Position numbers and translations under genes: made by a program
Shown here: positions 9,286 through 19,337 of the stretch, in pieces
How positions within the stretch are numbered: position 1 is the stretch's first letter
How the letters are laid out: the number at the start of each line of letters is the position of its first letter
From: an uncultured Roseovarius sp.
GTDB taxonomy: Bacteria > Pseudomonadota > Alphaproteobacteria > Rhodobacterales > Rhodobacteraceae
Reading direction: 5' to 3'
Assembly: GCA_947496175.1 (NCBI GenBank)
Contig: CANMBU010000003.1
Coordinates: 398,334-462,333 of the forward strand
Length of the DNA: 64,000 nucleotides
The notes under the pieces: model-generated
Databases searched by the model: none
What the model saw: only the letters and a program-made list of their open reading frames with translations
What the model was told of the DNA's origin: nothing

Positions 9286-10795
9286 CGTTTTCAGCGCTTT
9301 GGGCAGTGTTGTTGCAGCGGCAGAGCCCGAGGTCCTCTTTGCCACCCATTGCGCGGTGTGTCACGGCGATGACCGGTTGGGCGGGCTTGGTCCGGCGCTT
9401 ATCCCCGAAAGCCTGCGCCGGTTGAAGGGCGACAAGCTTGAGGCGGTGATCACACATGGTCGGGATGCCACGCAGATGCCCGCCTTTGGGGATCAGCTCT
9501 CGACCAAGGATATCGCGACACTGGCCGCGTTCCTGCATGAACCTCTGCCTGAAATCCCGGTCTGGGATGCGGCAAAGATTGAAAGCACGCTTGTTCAAAA
9601 TGAGGACTACATCGCACCCGCCGGGCCAGAGCACAAAGCTGATCCACTGAACCTGTTTGTCGTGGTGGAAACTGGCGATCACCACATCAGCGTTCTGGAT
9701 GGTGACACGTTGGAGGTGTTGAATCGCCTGCCCACGCCTCTGGCCGTGCATGGTGGCCCGAAATTCAGCCCTGATGGCCGATATGTTTTTGTGATGTCCC
9801 GCGATGGCTGGGTGCAAAAGGTTGATCTTTGGAACATGTCCGAGGTCGCGCGCGTGCGCGCTGGTGTGAATAGCCGCAACATCGCGATGAGCGGCGATGG
9901 TAAATGGCTGGCTGTCGCGAATTACCTGCCGATGACGCTGACCATCCTGTCGACCGAAGATCTGAGCGTCGCCGAGGTCAAGGATATTGTCGGCAAGAAC
10001 GGCGAGGCCAGTCGCGTCTCTGCGGTTTATCAGGCCCCACCAAGAGAAAGCTTCGTTCTGGCGCTCAAGGATGTGCCCGAGATTTGGGAAGTTTTCTATG
10101 GGGAAGACCCGCCATTCTATGGCTTTGTGCATGACTTCCGTGACGAAGGGCCCTTGGGCTATGACGAGTCGTTCCCGGTGCGGCAGATCACGTTGCCTGA
10201 TGTGCTCGACGATTTCTTCTTCAGCCAGGACTATGAATACGTCATGGGCGCGTCGCGGGACGGGCAGGGCGGTCAGGTGGTTGATCTGGTGATTGGTCAC
10301 AAGATTGCCGATCTCGATCTGCCCGGTATGCCGCATTTGGGCTCTGGCATCACGTGGGAACGAGACGGCACCACGGTCATGGCCACGCCGCATCTGCGCG
10401 ATGGGGTATTGTCGGTCATTGACATGGAAACCTGGGAAACGGTGGATCAGATCACCACTGAAGGCCCCGGTTTCTTTCTCAGAAGCCATGTGAATTCGAA
10501 CTACCTGTGGGCAGATGTGTTCTTTGGCCCCAACCGTGACGTGATGCACGTGATCGACAAGCAAAGTCTGGAGATCGTGAAAACCCTGCGCCCCGCGCCG
10601 GGTAAAACCGCGGCGCATGTGGAGTTTGACAGATACGGCAAATACGTGCTGGTCAGCCTGTGGGACGAGGACGGCGCGGTGATTGTCTATGACGCAGCAA
10701 CGCTGGAGGAAATCAAGCGGCTGCCAATGGTGAAACCATCAGGAAAATACAATGTATTCAACAAGATTACCTTTTCTGCCGGGACAAGCCACTGA
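9260..10795 (+). CDS. nirN: NirN, cytochrome c / d1-type propeller, dihydro-heme d1 dehydrogenase
   Basis: NirN resembles NirS in domain plan: a signal peptide (about residues 1-21), a cytochrome c domain with CAVCH at 31-35, and an eight-bladed d1-binding propeller from about residue 130. It catalyses the last oxidation of the d1 precursor. At 511 residues it is shorter than cytochrome cd1 nitrite reductase, which usually has about 560-600. Together with its position at the end of nirECFDLGHJ, this favours NirN over NirS. It overlaps nirJ by 26 bases and the CbiX-like gene by 44 bases. Confidence 0.88.
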   Translation: MIRSIVFTSVFSALGSVVAAAEPEVLFATHCAVCHGDDRLGGLGPALIPESLRRLKGDKLEAVITHGRDATQMPAFGDQLSTKDIATLAAFLHEPLPEIPVWDAAKIESTLVQNEDYIAPAGPEHKADPLNLFVVVETGDHHISVLDGDTLEVLNRLPTPLAVHGGPKFSPDGRYVFVMSRDGWVQKVDLWNMSEVARVRAGVNSRNIAMSGDGKWLAVANYLPMTLTILSTEDLSVAEVKDIVGKNGEASRVSAVYQAPPRESFVLALKDVPEIWEVFYGEDPPFYGFVHDFRDEGPLGYDESFPVRQITLPDVLDDFFFSQDYEYVMGASRDGQGGQVVDLVIGHKIADLDLPGMPHLGSGITWERDGTTVMATPHLRDGVLSVIDMETWETVDQITTEGPGFFLRSHVNSNYLWADVFFGPNRDVMHVIDKQSLEIVKTLRPAPGKTAAHVEFDRYGKYVLVSLWDEDGAVIVYDAATLEEIKRLPMVKPSGKYNVFNKITFSAGTSH

Positions 10796-11486
10796 GCTTT
10801 TGATCGTTTCGCATGGCTCGCCCTCTGATCCCGAACCGCAAGAGCGTTTTGTGCGCCGCCTTGCCACACGCGTGGGTGCGCGGACGGGAGCGGACGTGCG
10901 CGGCACGACACTGGCCAAACCCGGCGCGCTGGAGGCTGCCGTTTCAGGGTTTCGCGCTCCGATGGTCTTTCCGCAGTTCATGACCGATGGCTGGTTTGTC
11001 TCAACGAATTTGCAAAACCGGCTGGCCAAGGCGGGGCTGACGGCGTGGACGACGCTGACACCTTTGGGGTTAAACGCAAAGCTGCCGGATCTGGCGCTGC
11101 GCAGGGTGCGAACCGAAATCTCTACGCTGGGACTGCCCGAGCAGGACACCACACTTGTGGTGGCGGCTCACGGCTCTCCATCTGATCCGCGTCCGGCAAG
11201 GGCGACAGAGGCCTTTGTGTCAGTTTTGAAAACAGACGGCGCGTTTCACGATGTGCGCGTGGGCTATGTCGATGAAGACCCCTCATTGGAAGAGGCCGCC
11301 TCCGTCGATGGTCCGGCGATCGTCCTGCCGTTTTTTGCAGCACGGGCTGGGCATGTTCTGGAGGACCTGCCAGAAGCGCTGGACGCGGCGGGCTTCACCG
11401 GTCCAGTTCTGCCGCCCATCGGAGCGTGGGACGAAATCCCATTCCTCATTGCCGCGCTTTTGCAACGTCAAAAGGCCGCTGCATGA
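10752..11486 (+). CDS. CbiX/SirB-like chelatase of the nir operon
   Basis: This 244-residue protein of the sirohydrochlorin cobalto/ferrochelatase family consists of two related halves: SHGSPSDPEP near residue 20 and AHGSPSDPRP near residue 137 carry the conserved His. The family inserts Fe or Co into sirohydrochlorin. Within a nir operon the likely role is iron insertion to make the siroheme that NirDLGH then decarboxylates. This is an inference from context. The start overlaps the nirN end by 44 bases behind AGGAAAA, and the next gene overlaps its stop as ATGA. Confidence 0.75.
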   Translation: MYSTRLPFLPGQATELLIVSHGSPSDPEPQERFVRRLATRVGARTGADVRGTTLAKPGALEAAVSGFRAPMVFPQFMTDGWFVSTNLQNRLAKAGLTAWTTLTPLGLNAKLPDLALRRVRTEISTLGLPEQDTTLVVAAHGSPSDPRPARATEAFVSVLKTDGAFHDVRVGYVDEDPSLEEAASVDGPAIVLPFFAARAGHVLEDLPEALDAAGFTGPVLPPIGAWDEIPFLIAALLQRQKAAA

Positions 11487-11710
11487 GTGACGCCCGTTGG
11501 CCCATCTGGAAGCTGAGCATTCTGCTTTACCCCTTTGCCGCCGGGGCCGTCGCAATCAATCTCTTTTTGCTCTTCCTGATGCTGCAAGCCATTGGCGTGA
11601 CGGCAATTTCACCGGAAACCTCGGTTATGGGCGGCATCATCCTTGGTGTGCCTGCGGCTTGGGCTTCGGGCAAATGGGCGCGGCATTTGATGGATGAAGC
11701 GGACTCTTGA
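11483..11710 (+). CDS. Small two-helix membrane protein at the end of the nir operon
   Basis: This 75-residue product starts MSDARWPIWKL and has two clear hydrophobic segments (about 9-38 and 47-62) with a short charged C-terminus (ARHLMDEADS). I do not recognise a family. The ATG overlaps the stop of the CbiX-like gene (ATGA), which marks it as a member of the nir transcript, and its stop overlaps the regulator site of hemA. It could help anchor or assemble a nir component in the membrane, but nothing in its sequence shows this. Confidence 0.7.
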   Translation: MSDARWPIWKLSILLYPFAAGAVAINLFLLFLMLQAIGVTAISPETSVMGGIILGVPAAWASGKWARHLMDEADS

Positions 11711-11720
11711 CCTTGGTTAA
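11707..11720 (+). promoter_or_regulatory. FNR/NnrR-type operator upstream of hemA
   Basis: The sequence TTGACCTTGGTTAA matches TTGAC-N4-GTTAA and is identical over all 14 bases to the site upstream of nosR. Its centre is about 66 bases before the hemA ATG, so a start site 41-42 bases downstream would give a leader of about 25 bases. The first bases overlap the stop codon of the preceding gene, showing that hemA has its own promoter. Confidence 0.75.
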
Positions 11721-11779
11721 GGTCTGCAGCGTGTGCAGATGGTTTTCTGAGTTCAAATAAGTCAGCCTGGAGAGCCATC

Positions 11780-12994
11780 ATGGATTACGACCGTTTCTTT
11801 ACCACCGCGTTGGATGATCTTCGGGCATCAGGCAATTACCGCATTTTCGCCGAGCTGGAACGCCCTGTAGAGGACGCACCGCAAGCTATTCAGCATGTTG
11901 AAGGGCAGACCCGCCCCGTGACAGTGTGGTGCTCCAACGATTATCTCGGCATGGGCAAAAGCCCCCTGGTGCGCGAAACCATTGCCAAAACGGTGATGGA
12001 AGACGGCGCCGGCGCCGGAGGCACGCGCAATATCTCGGGCACGGCGCATCTGCATGTTGAGCTGGAAAAAACACTCGCGGAACTGCACGGCAAGGAAGCC
12101 GCGCTTTTGTTCACATCCGGGTATGTGTCCAACTGGGCCAGTCTTTCAACGCTCGGATCAAAACTGCCCGACTGCACGATCCTGTCGGATGCCAAGAACC
12201 ATGCCTCGATGATCGAAGGCATCCGCCATTCCAAGGCGCGCAAGGTGATATGGGAGCATAACGATCCCGAAGACCTCAATCGCAAGCTCGCGGCCCTTCC
12301 CAAGGAGAGCGCCAAAATCGTGGCGTTTGAAAGCGTCTATTCCATGGATGGTGACATCTCTCCGATGGCTGAAATTCTGGATGTGGCCGAGGCGCATGGG
12401 GCGATGACATACTTGGATGAAGTGCATGCCGTTGGGCTCTATGGTCCGCGTGGGGGTGGCATTGCGGACCGCGAAGGTCTGGCGCATCGGGTGACAGTGA
12501 TTGAGGGCACATTGGCAAAAGCCTTCGGTGTTCTCGGTGGATACGTGGCGGCCTCGGCTGCTCTTTGCGACTTCATTCGGAGTTTCGCCAGCGGGTTCAT
12601 TTTCACGACTGCACTTCCACCTGCCTTGGCGGCGGGCGCGAATGCCAGTGTGCGCCACCTGATGGAATCAGACATGGAGCGGATGCGTCAGCGGAGGAAT
12701 GTTGCGCGTCTGCGTGCACGCCTGGACCAGCAACGCATTCCGCATATGCAAAACCCAAGCCACATTGTGCCAGTGATGGTGGGCGACCCGTTTAAAGCCA
12801 AGTTCCTGAGTGATACACTGTTAGAGCAGTACCAGATCTACGTGCAGCCGATCAATTATCCCACGGTGGCCAAAGGCACCGAGCGGCTGCGGATCACGCC
12901 ATCGCCCCTGCACACCGAGGCCGATATTGATCATCTGGCAAATGCGCTCTCAGAGCTTTGGGCGCAATGCGCACTCAGTCGCGCGGTGGCTTAA
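11780..12994 (+). CDS. hemA: 5-aminolevulinate synthase (C4 pathway)
   Basis: ALAS condenses glycine and succinyl-CoA to 5-aminolevulinate with pyridoxal phosphate, the entry step of heme synthesis in alphaproteobacteria. The 404-residue product has family marks throughout: [36 protein letters not shown], and the cofactor lysine at about residue 247 in [15 protein letters not shown] sits just before the ATG. It is flanked by the nir and nos genes and carries an NnrR-type site, so it appears to supply extra tetrapyrrole for denitrification cytochromes and heme d1. It ends 8 bases from the convergent nosX. Confidence 0.96.
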   Translation: MDYDRFFTTALDDLRASGNYRIFAELERPVEDAPQAIQHVEGQTRPVTVWCSNDYLGMGKSPLVRETIAKTVMEDGAGAGGTRNISGTAHLHVELEKTLAELHGKEAALLFTSGYVSNWASLSTLGSKLPDCTILSDAKNHASMIEGIRHSKARKVIWEHNDPEDLNRKLAALPKESAKIVAFESVYSMDGDISPMAEILDVAEAHGAMTYLDEVHAVGLYGPRGGGIADREGLAHRVTVIEGTLAKAFGVLGGYVAASAALCDFIRSFASGFIFTTALPPALAAGANASVRHLMESDMERMRQRRNVARLRARLDQQRIPHMQNPSHIVPVMVGDPFKAKFLSDTLLEQYQIYVQPINYPTVAKGTERLRITPSPLHTEADIDHLANALSELWAQCALSRAVA

Positions 12995-13002
12995 GACGCA
13001 CT

Positions 13003-13923
13003 TCAGGCGCGGTAGACAATTTTGCAATCTGCGAAGGTCGCCATAGCGGCGGCATGATCTGCCGGTGGCAGAACCGAGAGCGCGGTGGACAGCCCATCCG
13101 CCAACGCTGCGGTTGGTGCCGTTACGGACACAACCTCAAGTGCTTTTGGATTTGCCCCGGTGCTGGGGTCAAAGATATGTCCAGACGCGCCGACTTGCGT
13201 CCCAAATGGCGCTGACGTCGCCAAAGCACGGTCGCTGAGTGTGACTCGGGTTGCAATCTCACCCGACGGCGCCTGAATCCCGGCGCGCCATGGCCGACCA
13301 TCAACGGCATGACCCTGCGCGCGCAACTCGCCCATATCGACCAGTACATTGCTCAGGTCATGCGACCTCAAAAGATCCGCAACCCGGTCTGTGACATACC
13401 CTTGGGCAATTCCGTTGAGAGTCAGAGCCGCACCGTCACGGCGAAGGCTCACTTGGCCGGTGTCAAATTCGACACCGGCCCAGCCCACCTTGGACCGCGC
13501 CACATCCAATTCTTCCTGTGATGGCTGGCGCCCCTCATTCGTGGCCTGTGCGGTCACGTCAAAGATGGGCTGTACGGTTGGGTCAAAGGCACCCTGGCTG
13601 GTTTTGTGCAAATGATCGGAGAGCGCCAAGACTGTCAGAAAATCCGGAGGTGGGGTTGCGAGAACCCCATCACGGTTGAGTTGGGAAAGCATAGAGGCAG
13701 GGCGATACAGGCTAAAGATGCCCTCAAGCCGCCCAAGCTCGGCTTCCACGGCAGCAAAGATGGGACGCGCTTCGTCGGCCGTTACGCCTACCAACCGCAA
13801 CGAGGCTGGAGCGCCAAGTGCAATACCACGCCAGCTCGCGCCTGGTGCAGCATGAGCAGGCAAGGCGGCACAGCTACACGCGGCGGCTGACATGGACAGA
13901 AAACGTCGGCGGGAGCAGCTCAT
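13003..13923 (-). CDS. nosX: NosX, ApbE-family FAD:protein FMN transferase
   Basis: ApbE-family enzymes attach FMN covalently to Thr in target proteins. NosX is thought to flavinylate the periplasmic FMN domain of NosR, which feeds electrons to N2O reduction. The 306-residue product has a Tat-type signal (SRRRFLS at about residues 4-10, cleavage near ALPAHA), a GIAQGYVTD segment and a C-terminal ATSAPFGTQ region typical of ApbE. The start overlaps the nosL stop by 4 bases. It is the last gene of nosRZDFYLX. Confidence 0.92.
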   Translation of the reverse strand: MSCSRRRFLSMSAAACSCAALPAHAAPGASWRGIALGAPASLRLVGVTADEARPIFAAVEAELGRLEGIFSLYRPASMLSQLNRDGVLATPPPDFLTVLALSDHLHKTSQGAFDPTVQPIFDVTAQATNEGRQPSQEELDVARSKVGWAGVEFDTGQVSLRRDGAALTLNGIAQGYVTDRVADLLRSHDLSNVLVDMGELRAQGHAVDGRPWRAGIQAPSGEIATRVTLSDRALATSAPFGTQVGASGHIFDPSTGANPKALEVVSVTAPTAALADGLSTALSVLPPADHAAAMATFADCKIVYRA

Positions 13924-14444
13924 GACGTTGGCTCCGTCAATGGGATATCGGGATCAACCGGGCCGATGACAACCTCGTCGGGGATCTCTTCCAGCGACAC
14001 AATGCGCCCACCATACTGCGCGACAAAGGCTTCGGCCTTGGCCTCTTCCGCGAAAGGCACCACCTCAGGCGCGCCCATTCCTCCGCGAATACCGCCTTCG
14101 ATCACGAACACAGCGGTGTCCGCAACGGTCCAATTGTCGATGCCTGGTGTTTGCCAGTCACTGGCCACGCCCATATCGCTGACATAGGTGACAATGACGC
14201 GGCGATCGCGCTCGGGGCTTTTGAGAAAGGCCATCGCGTCACGCACCTGCGCAAAGAAGAGCGGCGCTGGCATGCCTTCGAGATGGATTTGCGCCTTGGG
14301 GCCGCCATGTTCCAGCACGCTCATCTGACAAAAATAACTGACCGCCTCGACGCTCATGTCGATCGGTTGCGGGATTTCGGCGATCTCTTCCTTGCAGGCC
14401 CCAAGACAGGCCAGAGCGGCAAGAGTGAGGACAGTCCGTTTCAT
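13920..14444 (-). CDS. nosL: NosL, copper chaperone lipoprotein for nitrous oxide reductase
   Basis: NosL is an outer-membrane-type lipoprotein that delivers Cu(I) to apo-NosZ. The start MKRTVLTLAALACLGACKEE is chosen because it gives a proper lipoprotein signal with lipidated Cys17; the longer frame from 14597 runs inside nosY. The mature part contains the CQMSVLEHGGPKAQ segment with Cys, Met and His residues suited to Cu binding. The product is 174 residues. It overlaps nosX by 4 bases, and its start overlaps the end of nosY. Confidence 0.93.
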   Translation of the reverse strand: MKRTVLTLAALACLGACKEEIAEIPQPIDMSVEAVSYFCQMSVLEHGGPKAQIHLEGMPAPLFFAQVRDAMAFLKSPERDRRVIVTYVSDMGVASDWQTPGIDNWTVADTAVFVIEGGIRGGMGAPEVVPFAEEAKAEAFVAQYGGRIVSLEEIPDEVVIGPVDPDIPLTEPTS

Positions 14445-15271
14445 GGTTCCAACCTCCGAAAGGCAAAACGCGCGGCAAAAAAGGCCATCACAGGCCAGAG
14501 CACAAGCGACACAGGCGCGGCCCATTTGGGCAGGCTGTCGGCGACACCCGACATGCCGGCAGCCATGGCAACCCCTTCGGCCCCGGCGATGTTCCAAAGC
14601 CGGAAGGCATCAGCCGGGTTCGCCGTCATTACCCAGGGAAAAATATGCCGCGTGAACATGCCATCGCCATCAATCACCACACTGGCCAAAAGGGCCAGAT
14701 CATAGAGCACAACAAATACAAGCCAAAGTGCTGCGGCCATCCCGGCGGCCGCAGCAGAGCTGCTTGCCAGTGAGGACACGAGGTATCCCAGAGCAATAAA
14801 GACCGCACCCAGTATCACGGACGTGGCCATCAAGCGTAAAAGAGCCATCAAGCTCTCAGCACTGACACCGCCCGCAATGGCAGCTGCAACTCCGGCAACG
14901 CCAAAGCCAACGACGCAGGCAATCGTAAGTGCGGTCAGATGCGCCAGAGCTTTGCCCGCCAGGATTTCCGCCCGGCTGGCCGGGTAAGAGAGCAAAAGAC
15001 CAAGGGATCCGCGGTCTGCTTCGCCAACCACGGCATCAAAGGACATCAAAAGCGCCAGAAGCGGGATCAGGTAGACCGCAAGCGTTGTCATTGATGTGAC
15101 TGACACCGTCAGCATATCGACACCCAAAGTGCCGGTTGGTGCGCTTCCGGCAAAGGTGAGAGCGAGGGCAAAGGCCACCATGATCAGCGTGGCCATCACC
15201 AGCCACCGATTGCGCCGTAAGATCAGGCTCTCGGCACGGGTGATCGCAGTGACGCGGGCGAGGGTGCTCAT
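14441..15271 (-). CDS. nosY: NosY, ABC transporter permease for Cu-Z assembly
   Basis: NosY is the membrane part of the NosDFY ABC complex needed to build the sulfide-bridged copper cluster of NosZ. The 276-residue protein shows about six transmembrane helices, with a first one around residues 24-42 and a cytoplasmic N-terminus (MSTLARVTAITRAESLILRRN). Its start overlaps the nosF stop by 4 bases and its end overlaps the nosL start, consistent with stoichiometric expression. Confidence 0.94.
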   Translation of the reverse strand: MSTLARVTAITRAESLILRRNRWLVMATLIMVAFALALTFAGSAPTGTLGVDMLTVSVTSMTTLAVYLIPLLALLMSFDAVVGEADRGSLGLLLSYPASRAEILAGKALAHLTALTIACVVGFGVAGVAAAIAGGVSAESLMALLRLMATSVILGAVFIALGYLVSSLASSSAAAAGMAAALWLVFVVLYDLALLASVVIDGDGMFTRHIFPWVMTANPADAFRLWNIAGAEGVAMAAGMSGVADSLPKWAAPVSLVLWPVMAFFAARFAFRRLEP

Positions 15272-16161
15272 GACAGCCTCCCGGAGTAATAGCGATAAAG
15301 TTCTTCAAGACCGGGTGGCGTGATGTCGATATCCGCAACATCAGTACCGCCTTCAAAAAGCGCTTGCAGCGTGCCCATCTTCTGATCCGGGCCACAATGG
15401 ATTTCCACCGATGTGCCATTGATCCGCGCGCCACCGGTTTGCGCGGCAATACGGTCAGCGACCAGCGTTTCACTGGCGCGCACACGCACAGTCGTGTGCA
15501 ATCCGGCTGTGGCGGCAAGATTGGCAAGCGTGTCATCGGCCACAAGCTCTCCCTTGCGCAGAATGGCGATGCGGTCGGTCCTCGCCTCAACCTCTGTCAG
15601 GGCGTGGCTTGCGATGAGAACGGCGGTGCCTTGTGCGGCCAATTCGTCGATTATGGCGTAAAGGTCGTAACGTGACACCGGGTCCAGTCCGCTGGTGGGT
15701 TCATCAAGCAGGGCCAGTCGCGGCTGACCGATTAAAACCTGCGCCAAACCAAGACGTTGGCGCATACCTTTGGAGTATGTTTTGACCCGTGCATCCGCCG
15801 CTTCACTCAGGCCGACGCGGTCCAGCAGCGCACCGCTGTCCAAACCTTTGTGACCGGATAAAGCGCCAAACATATTGAGGATCTCACGCCCGGTCAGAGC
15901 GTTGGGAAACGCCACGGCCTCGGGCAGGTAAGCAACATCGGCGCGCGCCTGCGTACTGCCCGGTGCATGGCCGCAAATCTCAATCTTGCCTTCAGAAAGG
16001 GCTGTGAGACCCAGAATGATCTTGATCAGCGTCGATTTGCCCGCGCCGTTATGCCCCAAAAGGGCAATTCGCGCGCCGTCCTCCACATCCAGCGATACAG
16101 AAGACAAAACAGGGGTCTTGCCTCTGAATTTTGTGACTTCGCGGCAGGATAAAACCGTCAT
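15268..16161 (-). CDS. nosF: NosF, ABC transporter ATPase for Cu-Z assembly
   Basis: NosF is the cytoplasmic ATPase of the NosDFY complex. The 297 residues contain Walker A GHNGAGKST (about 36-44), the signature YSKGMRQRLGLAQ and Walker B LALLDEPTSGLDP. Length and order (between nosD and nosY with 4-base overlaps at both ends) fit NosF. It powers NosY/NosD in supplying sulfur or copper for the Cu-Z site in the periplasm. Confidence 0.95.
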   Translation of the reverse strand: MTVLSCREVTKFRGKTPVLSSVSLDVEDGARIALLGHNGAGKSTLIKIILGLTALSEGKIEICGHAPGSTQARADVAYLPEAVAFPNALTGREILNMFGALSGHKGLDSGALLDRVGLSEAADARVKTYSKGMRQRLGLAQVLIGQPRLALLDEPTSGLDPVSRYDLYAIIDELAAQGTAVLIASHALTEVEARTDRIAILRKGELVADDTLANLAATAGLHTTVRVRASETLVADRIAAQTGGARINGTSVEIHCGPDQKMGTLQALFEGGTDVADIDITPPGLEELYRYYSGRLS

Positions 16162-17414
16162 GATCCACCCCCTTCCAAGTCTTCGGGGACTGCAATTTCA
16201 ATCGGTTTCATCAAAGCATGGCTGTCGATCACCCCACCCGGCAATAGCGATGGGAAGGCTGATTGAGACCAGCGTACAAGTTGAACCGCAGGTGAGCCAA
16301 GCAACAGTTTGGCCGAAGGTTGGGTCCAGAGCACATGATCCATGCTGTCATTTGGCCGGTAGGGCACATCGGCCACGCCATTTGCATCAAGGTCATAGGC
16401 CGCAAAGTCGGACCAATAGTTGCCGCGCCCATCCTCCGACCATTCATCCCATTTGGTGGAGACGTATTTGACTTGTGTCCGGTTGCCGATAAAGGCGTTG
16501 CCGACAATGCGATTGCGGTCGGAGCCGGCAGTAAAGTGAATACCGATATCGCAGCCCTCAAACCGGTTGTCTTCGAATTCATTCTTGTGGCTGTTGTAGA
16601 GGAAGGCGCATTTTTCCGGGCCACCTCGCACGAGGTTGCCAGTGATCTCGCTGCTGTTGGCGTAGTTGAGCATCACGCCATGATCGCGGTCGTTGATCGA
16701 GATGTTGTCTGTGACCTTTACACGGGTGGAAAACATCACCGCATAACCCAGGTGATTGCCAATCGAGACATTGCCCGACACCTCGCTGTCATCGGCATAC
16801 ATGTAATGCACCCCAAAGCGCAGGTCGCGGAACCTGTTGTTGGTGAAGGTATTTTTCTTCGATGAATTTACGAAGATCCCGTCGCGCCCCCAGCGGATAT
16901 CATTGCCATCCACAACTGCCCCCGGTGCGTTCCAGACATAAATGCCATTGCCCCGCCGGTTCATTTGGTCGTGCTGTTGGCCTTCGATCACGTTGCCGGT
17001 GACACGGGAATTTTTCGCCCCATGAATGTCGACACCGTAAAGATTGCCCTTGAGCACATTGTCCTCGACCACTGCGCCATGGGCGGTCTTGCTCAGTTGA
17101 ACACCGCTGTCGATGCCATCATGGCTGTCGCCAGAGCCGGTGATGGTCAGCCCCCGAATGGTCACGTCCTCGGCTGTGACTGTAATCACCGATCCTTCAC
17201 CGCCGCCGTCGATATGCACGCCGTCTGTGCCAATCAGCGTTAATGATTTATCAAGCACAACTGGCCCGGTATAGTTGCCCGGCGCAAGCCGTAAAGTGTC
17301 ACCGGGTTCAGCCCGTGCCAGAGCACCGGCCAGCCCACCCGGAGAGACCTCAATCTTCCCCGCCGCAAGTGGCAGAGGAGCAAGGGCCATACATATGACC
17401 GCCAGCGCGCGCAT
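16158..17414 (-). CDS. nosD: NosD, periplasmic beta-helix protein of the Cu-Z assembly complex
   Basis: NosD is a periplasmic right-handed beta-helix protein that docks on NosFY and receives copper from NosL for NosZ. The 418-residue product starts at the ATG at 17414, which shares a base with the nosZ TGA (TGATG), and has a cleavable signal ([19 protein letters not shown]). Many parallel-helix repeats with NxxxGN-type turns follow (for example VVEDNVLKGNLYGVDIHGAKN). The longer frame reaching 17486 lies inside nosZ and is not used. Confidence 0.95.
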   Translation of the reverse strand: MRALAVICMALAPLPLAAGKIEVSPGGLAGALARAEPGDTLRLAPGNYTGPVVLDKSLTLIGTDGVHIDGGGEGSVITVTAEDVTIRGLTITGSGDSHDGIDSGVQLSKTAHGAVVEDNVLKGNLYGVDIHGAKNSRVTGNVIEGQQHDQMNRRGNGIYVWNAPGAVVDGNDIRWGRDGIFVNSSKKNTFTNNRFRDLRFGVHYMYADDSEVSGNVSIGNHLGYAVMFSTRVKVTDNISINDRDHGVMLNYANSSEITGNLVRGGPEKCAFLYNSHKNEFEDNRFEGCDIGIHFTAGSDRNRIVGNAFIGNRTQVKYVSTKWDEWSEDGRGNYWSDFAAYDLDANGVADVPYRPNDSMDHVLWTQPSAKLLLGSPAVQLVRWSQSAFPSLLPGGVIDSHALMKPIEIAVPEDLEGGGS

Positions 17415-19309
17415 CAGGTCGCGCGCGGTTCCACGAGCATGCGGCCCCGCATTTCCATGTGCAGCGCATGGCAGAACCACTGGCAATAGAACCAGTGCAC
17501 GCCTGGGCGTTCCGCGGTGAAGGTGACCGAGGCAGTGGCCTGCGGCGCGACCTCCATCGCGATGCCGTAATTGGCCAGACAGAAGCCGTGGGTCACATCG
17601 TCGATATCATCAAGGTTTGTGACATAGATCGTAACCTCATCGCCCTGTTTGACGGTGAACTTCTCTATCGAGAAGGAGGGCGCGATCGAGATCATGTAGA
17701 CCCGCACCTTGTTGCCATCCCTGATTGGTTCATCGGCACCGTCCTCAAGCGTGATGCCATCGGCCTCGGCCTGAATACGGGCGTCTTCCCATGTCGGGTC
17801 GTTGCGATCCCAAAGATTGACCGGGTTCACGATATCCCGACGGACGATGATGCTGTCATGCGGCTCGGCAAAGGTCGGGCCATCGTGCACCAAGGTCATG
17901 CCACCATCCGAGATATCCATGAGCTGTTCATTCTCAGGCTTGAGCGGTCCGACATTTAGGAACCGGTCCTTCGAGAACTTGTTCATCGAGATCAGCAACT
18001 TGCCATCGGCTTCTTTGGTTTCGCCCATAGAAGTTGAGTTGTGGCCCGGCTGGTAGTGCACATCGATCTTTTCGACAATCGGGTCTTCTCCCGCCAGCGC
18101 CTTGTCGATGTTCCACTTGACCACCTGGCTGTCGAGGAAGAGCGTGGTAAAGCAGTTGCCTTGCCCGTCAAAAGCGGTGTGAAGCGGCCCGAGACCCAGT
18201 TCCGGTTCGGCCACGATACAGTCGCGCGGATCAATGGCGTCGGCAAAGAGATCATCCAGCTTGGTGACATCCATCACCGATACGGTGGGCGACAGTTTCC
18301 CGTTGATCATCACGTGCTTACCATCAGGCGCCGTGTTGATGCCATGCGGTGAGTTCGGGATCGGGATGTAGCGGGTATAGTTCTTGTTCGACCCTTTCCG
18401 GCCATCAAGCACTTTGACACCGTTCAGTTCCTGATAGTCCCCGGCAGCAACACCAGCCTCGATTTCCTTGATGTTGAAGACCACCACGTGATCAAGTTCG
18501 TTCTCGGTCATCTCGGCAAGGGTCATGCCCATTTCCGAGTTGTAGGAGGTCGAGAAGGCGTATTTGCCCTGATAGTCGCAATCGGTGTTATCGAGGTTGC
18601 CCGACACCATCACCTGCCAGGCGATCTCCATCGTATCACCATCAATGGCGGTGTAGATGTTCACATATTGTGACGGATCATCAAGGATTTGACCGTCATT
18701 GACGAGCGGTGCCTCATGTTCTCCATTGGCAAAGACATAACCTGTGCGCGGGAATTTTTGTGGCCGCAGCCCGTGGATGTCATGCGCGTTCGGGATCTCG
18801 ATGATCTTGTCGCATTTCATCACGTCGCAGCGCACCCGCGCCACGCGCGTGTTGGCCTTGTCGTTCATAAAGAGATAGCGCCCGTCATAGGTGCCGTCGG
18901 TGAAGGACATATGCGGGTGGTGCAGATCGCCATTGTCATAGGTGACCTTGCCTTGCGTCGCGAGGAAGGCCTTGGTTTCTTCTGTCAGACCTTCGGTCAG
19001 AACCTTCAGGCTTTCGTTGGTCTGACCCCAGCCGGTGGCTGAACAGCGGTTGAACACAGGCACGCGCATGAATTCCCGCATCGAAGGCACCCCGAGGATG
19101 CGCAACTCACCGGTCTGGCCTGACGACCAGAAGCCGTAATATTCGTCGAGTTCGCCCGGGGCCAGATGCGCGCCCTCAGCGGCGCGAGCCTGGCTTGTAC
19201 TGGACAAAAGGCCGCTTCCCATGCCTGTGGCGGCGACCACAGCGCCTGTCGCGGTCGCGCCAAGCAGGCCGCGTCGCGAGACGTTTAGTTTTGGAGTTTG
19301 GTCTGACAT
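17414..19309 (-). CDS. nosZ: NosZ, nitrous oxide reductase (clade I, Tat-exported)
   Basis: NosZ is the periplasmic multicopper enzyme reducing N2O to N2. The 631-residue precursor has a twin-arginine signal ([10 protein letters not shown] with a long tail to about residue 45), typical of clade I. The N-terminal seven-bladed propeller supplies the His ligands of Cu-Z, for example in DLHHPHMSF. The C-terminal cupredoxin domain carries the Cu-A ligands in [12 protein letters not shown]: Cys609, Cys613, His617, Met620. It lies 28 bases downstream of nosR and shares a base with nosD. Confidence 0.98.
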   Translation of the reverse strand: MSDQTPKLNVSRRGLLGATATGAVVAATGMGSGLLSSTSQARAAEGAHLAPGELDEYYGFWSSGQTGELRILGVPSMREFMRVPVFNRCSATGWGQTNESLKVLTEGLTEETKAFLATQGKVTYDNGDLHHPHMSFTDGTYDGRYLFMNDKANTRVARVRCDVMKCDKIIEIPNAHDIHGLRPQKFPRTGYVFANGEHEAPLVNDGQILDDPSQYVNIYTAIDGDTMEIAWQVMVSGNLDNTDCDYQGKYAFSTSYNSEMGMTLAEMTENELDHVVVFNIKEIEAGVAAGDYQELNGVKVLDGRKGSNKNYTRYIPIPNSPHGINTAPDGKHVMINGKLSPTVSVMDVTKLDDLFADAIDPRDCIVAEPELGLGPLHTAFDGQGNCFTTLFLDSQVVKWNIDKALAGEDPIVEKIDVHYQPGHNSTSMGETKEADGKLLISMNKFSKDRFLNVGPLKPENEQLMDISDGGMTLVHDGPTFAEPHDSIIVRRDIVNPVNLWDRNDPTWEDARIQAEADGITLEDGADEPIRDGNKVRVYMISIAPSFSIEKFTVKQGDEVTIYVTNLDDIDDVTHGFCLANYGIAMEVAPQATASVTFTAERPGVHWFYCQWFCHALHMEMRGRMLVEPRAT

Positions 19310-19337
19310 AGCTTTCTTCTCCTTCTGGATGCGCGGG

